From Betaproteobacteria bacterium (GTDB taxonomy: Bacteria; Pseudomonadota; Gammaproteobacteria; Burkholderiales; SG8-41): a DNA stretch of 33,864 bases. Position numbers and translations under genes: made by a program. The stretch spans positions 1-33,864 of the forward strand of contig CANIID010000015.1 in NCBI GenBank assembly GCA_947467315.1, read 5' to 3'. Below the pieces are notes generated by a model. That model made no database searches. It saw nothing but the letters and a program-made list of their open reading frames with translations, and had not been told where the DNA came from. Shown in pieces: positions 23,530-30,882 of the stretch (position 1 is the first letter of the stretch; the number at the start of each line of letters is the position of its first letter).

Positions 23530-24516
23530 TCACGGCGCAGGCTTCGGAAACGCTGCGATGTCGGCGAAGAATTCCCGGTAATCCTGCACGCGCTGGACGA
23601 GGAACTTCGAGTACTCCGCGCTGCCGAGGTAGCGATCCTCGTAGTAGTACTTCCTCGCATGATCTTTCCACGTCTGCGTCTTGTGCGCGCGCTCGAGCAC
23701 GTTTTCCATCATCACTGCGGTTTCCTTCGGCACCCCGGCCGGGAAAGCGAAGCCGCGGATAGTGCCCGCATCGATCTTGTACCCTGCTTCAATTGCCGTC
23801 GGCAGGTCCGGCAGTTGCGGCATTCGTTTCAGCGACGTAATGGCCAATGTGCGCAGTTTCTTCGCTTCGAGCAGGGCCAAGCCCTCGCTTAGATTCTCGG
23901 TGGTGAAATGCGTGTGCCCTCCCGCGACCGACAACACTGCCTCGCCGCCGCCCTTGAAGGTGACGTACTTGAACTTCGCGCCCGGCACCAGCTTTTCGAG
24001 CATATGTATGACCATGCGTCCTGTACCGAGCGGGTTGGTGATAGCGCCGATGATGGTGTCGGGCTGCTTGCGCGCCGCTTCCGCCAGATCCCGCAGCGTC
24101 TTGTAGGGCGTGTCCGCGCCCACCATGATGGCCTGAGGATCGACAGCGAACAGTGCGAGTGGTGTGTAATTTTCCAGCCCGATATTGACATCGGGCCGCG
24201 CCGCCATGATGGCAATGGTGCCGGTTGCGGCGAGCATCACGTAGGGATCACCGCGCTTGGTCTGAAAGTAGTTGTAGGCTACGAGGCTACCGCCGCCCGT
24301 TCGATTCTGTACTATGAACGGCTGTGGCAGCAGCTTTTCGCGCTGCGTGATTTCGGCGAGTGCGCGGGCATAGATATCGGTGCCGCTGCCCGCCGAGGTT
24401 GGCGAAACCAGTTCGATCGGACGCGTAGGGTACGACTGGCCGTGGGCCGTTACGCTTGCACCTGCGGCGAGCGCTCCGCTCACCAGTAATGCGTAAACAA
24501 ACTGGGACTTCGCCAT
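23530..24516 (-). CDS. Bug/TctC-family substrate-binding protein 7
   Basis: A 328-residue exported binding protein with AGGAG 6 nt before ATG 24516 and a signal peptide ending ASVTAHGQ. It is a divergent member. The first loop reads PIELVSPTSAGSGTDIYAR instead of the usual FAPGG, and the next block is FIVQNRTGGGSLVAYNYF. The usual YDPxKD block is replaced by NIGLENYTPLALFAVDP, and the later loop reads NPLGTGRMVIHMLEKLVPG. These changes fall around the ligand site, so it probably binds something different from the other eight. Its C-terminus (QRVQDYREFFADIAAFPKPAP) is longer in aromatic residues. It stands alone, leftward, between the MBL genes and a gene-poor stretch. Confidence 0.9.
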   Translation of the reverse strand: MAKSQFVYALLVSGALAAGASVTAHGQSYPTRPIELVSPTSAGSGTDIYARALAEITQREKLLPQPFIVQNRTGGGSLVAYNYFQTKRGDPYVMLAATGTIAIMAARPDVNIGLENYTPLALFAVDPQAIMVGADTPYKTLRDLAEAARKQPDTIIGAITNPLGTGRMVIHMLEKLVPGAKFKYVTFKGGGEAVLSVAGGHTHFTTENLSEGLALLEAKKLRTLAITSLKRMPQLPDLPTAIEAGYKIDAGTIRGFAFPAGVPKETAVMMENVLERAHKTQTWKDHARKYYYEDRYLGSAEYSKFLVQRVQDYREFFADIAAFPKPAP

Positions 24517-24895
24517 GTTGATCTCCTCGGTTAAGTGTCGATCTCATTTCGCATACCGTTCCCGCGCCATCAAGTCGTCGTTTCGAGTGGCCCCCATCAA
24601 TATCGATGCGTCAGCCGCTCGCAGCGGCATTCAGCAAGCGTAGCCCGGTATGTGATAACGCTGGCTACGGTCGATGCGTTCCGACGCATCTTTCAATCGC
24701 AAGCATCTCGACACCCGGCGCACGCACCGCGATACACACGCTGGCGCCACTGGCATCTTGATAAATTTATCTGGTGCGTTCATGGCGTTACCTGCGTCGC
24801 TACTTGTATGGATATTGCTTTTCGCGTTTTTTGTCATTCTAACCATGGTTCACTGCAGCGCGAATTGCCTGATTACAGGCCAATCACTATCTAAA
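24517..24895. other. Intergenic region, no firm gene
   Basis: A short frame from ATG 24780 to the TAG at 24926-24928 would encode 48 residues with one hydrophobic segment (SLLVWILLFAFFVILTMV). It has no ribosome-binding site, and its tail is made from the AT-rich repeat, so it is not called as a gene. Nothing else was recognised. Confidence 0.4.
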
Positions 24896-24923
24896 AAATA
24901 TTGTTTAAAAACAGATGCTTATA
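24896..24923 (-). repeat. AT-rich dispersed element, copy 5
   Basis: On the minus strand: TATAAGCATCTGTTTTTAAA then CAATATTT. It is nearly the same as copy 2, forming a sub-type with TTTTTAAAC, and lies 18 nt beyond the end of binding protein 8. Confidence 0.6.
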
Positions 24924-24940
24924 AATAGTTCTCGCTTGCG

Positions 24941-25933
24941 CTACGGCATCATCCCCAGCGCCTTGGCATCCCGCGCCCAGCGCGCCAGCTCGCGCTGCAA
25001 AAACGCCCGGCTCGCTTCGCGCGAGTTAGGAAACGTTTCGATATCCAGTTCAAGCACGCGGCTTTTGAAATCGGCCTGTGACACCACGGCGGATAAATCT
25101 TTGTGCAGTTTGGATTCGACAAGCGCTGGCATGCGCGTGGGGCCAACAAACATCCACCACTCGACGTGATCGAAGCCTGCCACGCCGGATTCGGCCAGCG
25201 TAGGCACGTCGGGCATAGTCGGGAAGCGCTGCGCGCTGGTCACGGCGATGGCTTTCAAGCGCCCCGAACGGATGTGCTGCGTGAACGCGGTGGGCGTGGC
25301 CATCAGCATGGCGATCTGGCCGCCGATGAGATCGGTCACAGCGGTTGCGCCGCCTTTGTAGGGCACGTGAATCACGTCGATGCCGGTGGCGCGTTTTAGC
25401 GCCTCCATCGCGCGATGACCGTTGGTGCTGGCACCAGGACTGCCGTAGGCATATTTGCCGGGGCTGGCTTTAACCAGTGCAAAAAATTCGGCGGGCGTGC
25501 GCGCTGCAAAATCCGCGCGCACGGTCAGCGCCGAGGGTGCGGCGCCGAAATAGAGGATGGCGCGCAGGTCGCGTGTGGTGTCGTATCGCAGATCATTGCG
25601 AACCGCCGGGTTGGTCGCCAGCGTGCTGCCGAACAAGCCCAGCGTGTAGCCGTCCGGCGTGGCACGCGCGACGGCTTCGGTGGCGATCACCGCGCCGCCG
25701 CCAGGGCGGTTTTCGATCAGCACGTTTTGCTTCCACGTCGCGGCTAGACGCTCGGCCATGATGCGCGCCACGATGTCGGATGCGCCGCCCGCGCCGGCGG
25801 AGAGGATGAAGCGCACGGGTTTGGTGGGGAATTCCTGCGCAAGCGCCCAAGGCGACACACAAACTATCAGAGCAAGTATCGCACCGCGCAACGAAACTCC
25901 AACCTTGCTATTTCCACGCACGCGGGTACCCAT
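24941..25933 (-). CDS. Bug/TctC-family substrate-binding protein 8
   Basis: A 330-residue exported binding protein. The frame runs upstream into a dispersed repeat, where it reads PSFPRRREPIT, a well-known translation of such repeats. ATG 25933 just inside is therefore preferred; it gives the signal peptide VSLRGAILALIVCVSPWALAQ. Blocks: KPVRFILSAGAGGASDIVAR, VLIENRPGGGAVIATE, PDGYTLGLFGS, LRYDTTRDLRAILYF and YGSPGASTNGHRAMEAL. The Gly-rich loop is GAGGASD. The next leftward gene upstream is the cupin at 26030, 97 nt away, with one copy of a direct repeat between them. Confidence 0.92.
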   Translation of the reverse strand: MGTRVRGNSKVGVSLRGAILALIVCVSPWALAQEFPTKPVRFILSAGAGGASDIVARIMAERLAATWKQNVLIENRPGGGAVIATEAVARATPDGYTLGLFGSTLATNPAVRNDLRYDTTRDLRAILYFGAAPSALTVRADFAARTPAEFFALVKASPGKYAYGSPGASTNGHRAMEALKRATGIDVIHVPYKGGATAVTDLIGGQIAMLMATPTAFTQHIRSGRLKAIAVTSAQRFPTMPDVPTLAESGVAGFDHVEWWMFVGPTRMPALVESKLHKDLSAVVSQADFKSRVLELDIETFPNSREASRAFLQRELARWARDAKALGMMP

Positions 25934-25951
25934 GCCATTTGCCGTAGGAAG

Positions 25952-25987
25952 CTGTGTTATGGGTTCCCGCCTGCGCGGGAACGACGG
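25952..25987. repeat. 36-nt direct repeat with internal hairpin, copy A
   Basis: Identical to 26702-26737 in sequence and orientation. It holds the inverted repeat TTCCCGC/GCGGGAA with a short CTGC loop. Copies A and B flank the cupin gene at 26030-26599. Confidence 0.85.
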
Positions 25988-26029
25988 GGTTGGTTGTGAC
26001 ACTTATCGAAGCCCTGGCCACATCGACGA

Positions 26030-26599
26030 TCAATGCCCTTCAAGCTTCTTTTCCAGATCAGCATCAAACTTGCCGTCAATCAGGATAAACGCGATATCGC
26101 ACGGCGCATTCGAGCGATTGCTCCACGCGTGATTGGTGCCGCACTGGATCATCATGTCGCCCGCCTTCAACAGCACTTCGCTGTCGTCGAGCACACAGTA
26201 GATTTCGCCGCTTAAGATCAGCACATAATCAATGGTCTCGGTGCGATGCATCAACGGATGGCGGCCGTTCTTGCCGAAGGTGGAGGCTTGTTCGTTGCCT
26301 AGCGCGGCGAAAAGCTTTTTCGATTGCTCCGCATTCATGTTGCGAATCTCGGGGCCTTCGGGCATCACGCGGTTGATGCGGAACACGGTGCCGTCTTTCT
26401 CCGGCATCTGGCGGCGGGGCCCCAGCGTGGGCTCTTCGTGCTGGGCCACCACCGGCGTGGGCGTGGCGTTGGTGCGCCAGATGTCGGTGGAGACATATCC
26501 GGGGCGCGCCGGATTGGTCATCACGAACGGCGCGGGACCGTCGGATAAAACAATGGCCTTGCCGTTTTCGTCGTGGCCGGTGACTACGCGTCGAACCAT
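26030..26599 (-). CDS. Single-cupin-domain protein
   Basis: A 189-residue protein starting at ATG 26599 (AAGGAG upstream). Residues 1-85 form a leader domain beginning VRRVVTGHDENGKAIVLSDGPAP. The cupin barrel follows: HRTETIDYVLILSGEIYCVLDD (motif 1, with His and Asp but no HxH pair), then LLKAGDMMIQCGTNHAWSNRS (motif 2). The leader and the GTNHAWSN motif are shared with both halves of the bicupin at 30883, so the three barrels form one local family. It may be an oxygenase, an isomerase or a small-molecule sensor; incomplete metal ligands make catalysis uncertain. It is flanked by two identical 36-nt direct repeats. Confidence 0.85.
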   Translation of the reverse strand: MVRRVVTGHDENGKAIVLSDGPAPFVMTNPARPGYVSTDIWRTNATPTPVVAQHEEPTLGPRRQMPEKDGTVFRINRVMPEGPEIRNMNAEQSKKLFAALGNEQASTFGKNGRHPLMHRTETIDYVLILSGEIYCVLDDSEVLLKAGDMMIQCGTNHAWSNRSNAPCDIAFILIDGKFDADLEKKLEGH

Positions 26600-26701
26600 T
26601 TGATGCTCCTTGTTTCAAGTCGGTGAAAATCACATTATCGTCGAAAACCATCTACCGTCATCCCAACGCAGGCAGAAACTCACGCAATGCTCACCCCGGC
26701 A

Positions 26702-26737
26702 CTGTGTTATGGGTTCCCGCCTGCGCGGGAACGACGG
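26702..26737. repeat. 36-nt direct repeat with internal hairpin, copy B
   Basis: Identical to 25952-25987. It lies between the cupin gene and the rightward binding-protein gene at 26799. Weaker related sequence (CGTCATCCCAACGCAGGC) lies at about 26657-26674. Confidence 0.85.
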
Positions 26738-26798
26738 TGTTGGGTTATGATCTTTTACGCAACACGCCGACTAACCCCGATTCGGGGAGGAGCATTTT

Positions 26799-27764
26799 TT
26801 GGAAACAATACGCACGCTACTACTGCTCACGCTGATAACTGTTTTGCCCCCCGCGTTCGCCCAACCCGCCGCAAAATGGCCCGAAAAGTCCGTGCGCGCC
26901 ATTGTGCCGTTCGCGCCCGGCGGCGGCACCGACGTGGTGGCGCGCATCCTGGCGCCCAAACTCTCCGAGGCATTCGGCCAGACCATCATCATCGACAATC
27001 GCACCGGCGCGGGCGGTTCGATCGGCGTTGAGATGGTGGTGCGGGCGAATCCCGACGGCTACACCATACTCATCGGCGCATCGAGTTATGCCTCCAACGC
27101 GGCGCTCTACAAGCTGCCTTACGATCCCATCAAGGGCTTTGCGGCGGTGTCGCTGATCACGCGCGGGCCTTTTGTATTTGCGGTGCATCCGTCGGTGAAG
27201 GCGCTGAATCTGAAAGAGTTTATCGATCTGGCGCGCGCCAAACCCGGCGCACTGACGTTTGGCTCATCGGGCACGGGCAGCGTGCCGCATTTGGCCACCG
27301 AGATGTTCCGGCAAATGGCCAAACTGGAAATGACCCACGCGCCGTACAAGGGCGATGCCCCCGCGATCACCGATCTGCTGGGCGGGCATATTCAGATTTA
27401 CTTCGGCGGCTCGCTGGTGATGGCCTCGCATATCAACGCCGGCAAACTGCGCGGCTTGGCCGTCACCACCGAGAAGCGCTCGCCGGCCATGCCCGACCTG
27501 CCCGCGTTGAGCGAAGTGGTGCCCGGCTATTCGTCAACCACCTGGTTCGGCCTATGGGTGCCGCTGGGCACGCCGAAAGAAATTATCACGCGCCTGAATC
27601 AGGCCGCCGGTCGCGCGCTCAAATTGCCCGATGTGCAGGAGCGCCTGCGCGCCAACGGCTACGAAGACGGGCACAACACGCCAGAGGCATTCAATCAGTT
27701 CATCGCCGAGGAAATCGCGAAGTACTCGCGGGTGGTGAAGAACGGGAATATTCGGGTGGAGTGA
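26799..27764 (+). CDS. Bug/TctC-family substrate-binding protein 9 (TTG start)
   Basis: A 321-residue exported binding protein. No ATG or GTG fits; the TTG at 26799 is chosen because GGGGAGG lies 8 nt upstream and a full signal peptide (IRTLLLLTLITVLPPAFAQ) follows at once. Blocks: KSVRAIVPFAPGGGTDVVAR, IIIDNRTGAGGSIGVEMVV, NPDGYTILIGASSYASNAAL, KLPYDPIKGFAAVS and FGSSGTGSVPHLATEMF. It is the intact paralogue of the frameshifted protein at 11434: the two share the stretch ANPDGYT to KLPYDP almost fully, PYKGDAPAI, and C-terminal KLPDVQE. They may share a ligand, and this copy could cover loss of the other. Confidence 0.92.
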   Translation: METIRTLLLLTLITVLPPAFAQPAAKWPEKSVRAIVPFAPGGGTDVVARILAPKLSEAFGQTIIIDNRTGAGGSIGVEMVVRANPDGYTILIGASSYASNAALYKLPYDPIKGFAAVSLITRGPFVFAVHPSVKALNLKEFIDLARAKPGALTFGSSGTGSVPHLATEMFRQMAKLEMTHAPYKGDAPAITDLLGGHIQIYFGGSLVMASHINAGKLRGLAVTTEKRSPAMPDLPALSEVVPGYSSTTWFGLWVPLGTPKEIITRLNQAAGRALKLPDVQERLRANGYEDGHNTPEAFNQFIAEEIAKYSRVVKNGNIRVE

Positions 27765-27770
27765 GTACTT

Positions 27771-27810
27771 CGTAGGGCGGAAGGCGCTGCGCTTTTCCGC
27801 CCTACGTTTT
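27771..27810. terminator. Bidirectional terminator between convergent genes
   Basis: CGTAGGGCGGAA (27771-27782) and TTCCGCCCTACG (27795-27806) form a perfect 12-bp stem with a 12-nt loop, followed by TTTT on the plus strand. It serves the binding protein at 26799 and probably also the leftward gene ending at 27821. Confidence 0.7.
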
Positions 27811-27820
27811 GCGTGCCGCG

Positions 27821-29497
27821 TTATTGCTTAAACACCACCGGCGCCAGCGTGTTCTGATCGATCATTACATCAATCAACGCAGGCTTTCCACTCGCCAGCG
27901 CGCGCTGTATCGCGCCTTCGAGATCGCCCGGTTTGGTCACGCGCTCGCCGTAGGCGCCGAAGACTTTGGCCAAGTCGCCAAAATTGGGGTTTTTGTAATC
28001 CACCGCGAAGAAGCGTCCGCCGAAGTGTTCGTTCTGGAAAGCACGTTCGTTGCCCAAGCCTTCGTCGTTGAAAATCACATGCACCACCGGGATGTTTTCG
28101 CGCACCGCGGTTTCGAGTTCGCCGATGTTGCACATGATGCCCATGTCGCCCGACGCTGAAATCACCGGGCGTTCCGGGCAGGCGAGCTTGGCGCCGAGTG
28201 CAATCGGGAACGAGCCGCCCACCGAGGCCCAGTCGTCGATGCACATAAACGTGAATGGCTCGTGGCTCTTGAAGTAGCTGCGCACATGCTTGCCGCCGTT
28301 GCCGGCATCGACCACGCACACGCCGTTTTTCGGCAGCACTTTGCGGATCACGTGCGCGACCCACTGCGATTGAATCGGCACGGCGTCGGGCGTTAACACG
28401 GCGTTGAGTTCCGCATCGAAATCGGCGCGCGCCTTGGCAACATCCACCCACGATTTGCGCGCACTCGACTTGCTCGCGCGCTCAGTAAGGCCCTTGATGA
28501 AACTCGCCGACGAACCCGCGACACCCATTTCCACCGGGAAGATGATGCCGATCTGGCCGGGCGCGGCGGTGTGGTGAATAATTTTGGCGTTCTCGCTGAA
28601 CACGCCGTATTTGTACATGGTCGAGAACACGTCGAAATGCGAACCGATGGCGACGATGACGTCGGCCTTGGGCGCGTTTTTGTTTGCGCTGCTGAAACCA
28701 TTGCGCCCCAGCGGCCCCAGTGCCAGCGGATGGGTCGATGGAAATCCATCGGGTGAGTATTGCAGCACAGCCACGGGAATACCCGTCGCAGTAGCCAATT
28801 TTTCCATCTCGGCGATGACGTTTTCTTTCATTACACCGCGACCGACCACGAACAGCGGACGCTCGGCTTTGCTGATCAGCGCCCACGCCGCATCGAGTTG
28901 CCCCGGATCGGACACTGCCGGCACGGTGGCGCGATACGCCGCGGGCGCGATGGCCTCGACCTTGACCTTCTGCAACATCACTTCGTTCGGCGCTTCCAAA
29001 TGGGTGGGGCCTTGCGGCTCGGTCAACGCCACGCGAAACGCCTTGCGCACCATCTCCTGTATCCGCTCCGGGTACGGAATGCTGTAGGCCCACTTGGTAA
29101 TCGGCTTCATGAACGGAATCTGGTCGAGATCCTGCGTGGCATCGCGCTCGCGCATTTCACTCTCTTGCACGCCGCAGATGCTGATGAGCGGCACGTTACC
29201 CTTGTTCGCGGCGGCAATGGCAGTGACCAGATTGGTCAGCCCCGGGCCTTCGGTCGCGGTCACCACGGCAGGCGCATTGCGCGCGCGTGCAAAGCCCAGC
29301 GCCATGAACGCGGCGCCCTGTTCGTGACGCGTGAGGATGAAGCGAATCTCCGGCGTCTCGCGCAGCGCGTCGAGAAATGCGAGATTCTGCGTGCCTGGAA
29401 TGCCGAACACGTGATCGATGCCTTCGCGTAACAACGCATCCACCATTGCGCGTGATCCGGTAATCGTGCCGACTTTCTTGTTTTCAGTGCTGTCCAT
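27821..29497 (-). CDS. Thiamine-diphosphate-dependent enzyme (acetolactate synthase-like) 2
   Basis: A 558-residue ThDP enzyme, different from the one at 9659. AGGAG precedes ATG 29497. The PYR domain begins ITGSRAMVDALLREGIDHVFGIPG and holds the activating Glu E59 in RHEQGAAFMALGFARA. The PP domain has SGDMGIMCNIGELETAVRE (D451) ending in FNDEGLGNER, so the usual GDG...NN motif reads GDM...ND. This is the pattern of oxalyl-CoA decarboxylase, benzaldehyde lyase or sulfoacetaldehyde acetyltransferase-like enzymes as well as acetolactate synthase homologues. No ilvN-like subunit is present, so a catabolic role is likely. It shares a leftward run with the dienelactone hydrolase-like gene upstream. 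Confidence 0.92.
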   Translation of the reverse strand: MDSTENKKVGTITGSRAMVDALLREGIDHVFGIPGTQNLAFLDALRETPEIRFILTRHEQGAAFMALGFARARNAPAVVTATEGPGLTNLVTAIAAANKGNVPLISICGVQESEMRERDATQDLDQIPFMKPITKWAYSIPYPERIQEMVRKAFRVALTEPQGPTHLEAPNEVMLQKVKVEAIAPAAYRATVPAVSDPGQLDAAWALISKAERPLFVVGRGVMKENVIAEMEKLATATGIPVAVLQYSPDGFPSTHPLALGPLGRNGFSSANKNAPKADVIVAIGSHFDVFSTMYKYGVFSENAKIIHHTAAPGQIGIIFPVEMGVAGSSASFIKGLTERASKSSARKSWVDVAKARADFDAELNAVLTPDAVPIQSQWVAHVIRKVLPKNGVCVVDAGNGGKHVRSYFKSHEPFTFMCIDDWASVGGSFPIALGAKLACPERPVISASGDMGIMCNIGELETAVRENIPVVHVIFNDEGLGNERAFQNEHFGGRFFAVDYKNPNFGDLAKVFGAYGERVTKPGDLEGAIQRALASGKPALIDVMIDQNTLAPVVFKQ

Positions 29498-29523
29498 TGC
29501 CCTACTCCTGCTTCGTTAAATTT

Positions 29524-29549
29524 ATAAATAAAAACAATTACTTACGTAA
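29524..29549 (-). repeat. AT-rich dispersed element, copy 6
   Basis: On the minus strand: TTACGTAAGTAATTGTTTTT then ATTTAT. It lies between the start of the ThDP enzyme gene and the end of the dienelactone hydrolase-like gene. Confidence 0.6.
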
Positions 29550-29552
29550 TAT

Positions 29553-30440
29553 TTACCGCAAATGCTTGTTGAAAAAATCCACCGTGCGCTGCCACGACAA
29601 CTTTGCCGCAGCATCGTCGTAACGCGGCGTGGTGTCGTTGTGAAAGCCGTGCTGCGTCTTCGGATAACTGTGATGTTCGTAGCGCACCTTGTTGGCTTTG
29701 AGCGCCTCTTCATACGCGGGCCAGCCGTCGTTAATGCGCGGATCATCCGATGCGTTTTGAATCATGATCGCCGCTTTGATCTTGGACACATCCGACGCGG
29801 CGGGTTGCACGCCATAGTACGCCACGCCCGCCGCCAAATCAGGCAAACGTGTCGCCAGCAGATTGACAATACCGCCGCCAAAGCAGAAACCCACCGTGCC
29901 GATCTTGCCCGTGCAGTCAGGGTGCGCTTTAAGCACGCTCGTGCCAGTCACCAAATCTTCGATACGTTTCTTGGTGTCCTGCTTGGCAAACAGATCACGG
30001 CCTTTGTCTTCGTCACCGGGATAACCGCCCACGGGGAACAAGGCATCAGGCGCGAATGCGACAAAATTCAGCAGCGCGAGCCGGCGCACCACATCTTCGA
30101 TATACGGATTCAAACCGCGGTTTTCATGCACCACGTACACACCGGGCAGCTTGCCGGTGGCGTTTGCAGGCTTGGCGAAGTAGCCGCGCATTTTGCCGTG
30201 GCCTTGCGGCGAATCATAATCAATGGATTCGGTCTTGATGCGCGGATCATCTTTTTTGACCTGCTGCGCCCACGCAAAATTCGGTTGCAGACTTTGCAAC
30301 ATGACGGCTGCCGTCATGCCGCCCGCCGCAAACTTCGCAGCCTCGTCCAAAAACTCACGGCGGGTTTTGGTGCCATGCACGTAACCGTCGAACAGTCGCA
30401 ATACTTCCGGCGGAAAATCACTGGCTTTCAGGCGTTCCAT
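29553..30440 (-). CDS. Dienelactone hydrolase-family protein with a Tat signal
   Basis: A 295-residue alpha/beta hydrolase of the dienelactone hydrolase family. ATG 30440 is chosen because AAAGGA lies 9 nt upstream. The N-terminus has TRREFLDEAAKFAAGG followed by a hydrophobic stretch, a twin-arginine (RRxFL) export signal, so the protein is folded in the cytoplasm and exported. The hydrolase domain has VYVVHENRGLNPYIEDVVRR, the nucleophile elbow GFCFGGG with C186, then NASDDPRIN (acid) and TQHGFHND (His). This is the Cys-Asp-His triad of the family, which opens lactones in chlorocatechol degradation. An exported version probably acts on a different ester or lactone. Confidence 0.92.
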   Translation of the reverse strand: MERLKASDFPPEVLRLFDGYVHGTKTRREFLDEAAKFAAGGMTAAVMLQSLQPNFAWAQQVKKDDPRIKTESIDYDSPQGHGKMRGYFAKPANATGKLPGVYVVHENRGLNPYIEDVVRRLALLNFVAFAPDALFPVGGYPGDEDKGRDLFAKQDTKKRIEDLVTGTSVLKAHPDCTGKIGTVGFCFGGGIVNLLATRLPDLAAGVAYYGVQPAASDVSKIKAAIMIQNASDDPRINDGWPAYEEALKANKVRYEHHSYPKTQHGFHNDTTPRYDDAAAKLSWQRTVDFFNKHLR

Positions 30441-30546
30441 AGCAGAGGTTCCTTTCATGGAAAAATTTTCGGATTCAAAACAACGCAGCGCGGAGCGTGA
30501 AAGCTTCCGTCAGCGCCGCAGCATAGTCAAGCCCCAGTGTAACGAT

Positions 30547-30577
30547 TTGACAAACATCGCGCCGGGGCGTTTGATAT
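30547..30577 (+). promoter_or_regulatory. Possible promoter for the small gene at 30621
   Basis: A perfect TTGACA (30547-30552) is followed 18-19 nt later by TTGATAT, a weak -10. It is placed 44 nt upstream of the ATG. Confidence 0.35.
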
Positions 30578-30620
30578 CGAGAATTAGCGGACGCGATCCC
30601 GGAAGGTCCAGCGGAGAACA

Positions 30621-30827
30621 ATGATGGCTAAACTGCGCGTGGCAAAAAGTTTTATCGAATATCAGTTGTTCGGCGGCGCATTAAGCCCTGTCAGCATCGA
30701 CGACATCCATATGTCGGTCGATGGCTATATCGTGTTCGACATCTCCGGCGGCTGCGTACCCGATACGGAATGGGTCAGCAGCATCGTGTCGGAGCCGGAC
30801 AAAAAACTGGCGTTCATGCCAGATTGA
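30621..30827 (+). CDS. Hypothetical small acidic protein
   Basis: 68 residues, no recognised family. Start ATG 30621 or 30624, with GGAGA about 5 nt upstream and a possible promoter before it. It has no signal peptide or membrane helix. The pattern YQLFGGALSPVSIDDIHMSVDGYIVFDISGG suggests alternating strands. It points toward the bicupin gene and lies alone. Support comes from the start region and a protein-like composition only. Confidence 0.5.
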   Translation: MMAKLRVAKSFIEYQLFGGALSPVSIDDIHMSVDGYIVFDISGGCVPDTEWVSSIVSEPDKKLAFMPD

Positions 30828-30882
30828 TGCCGGATTAGCCTTTTCAATGCTTCGGTTGCGCCAGTTGCTTCACATGCGCGGC

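Noticed and set aside
24780-24928. 48-codon frame with one hydrophobic segment as a small membrane protein
   Set aside because: No ribosome-binding site, and its last third is the AT-rich dispersed element.
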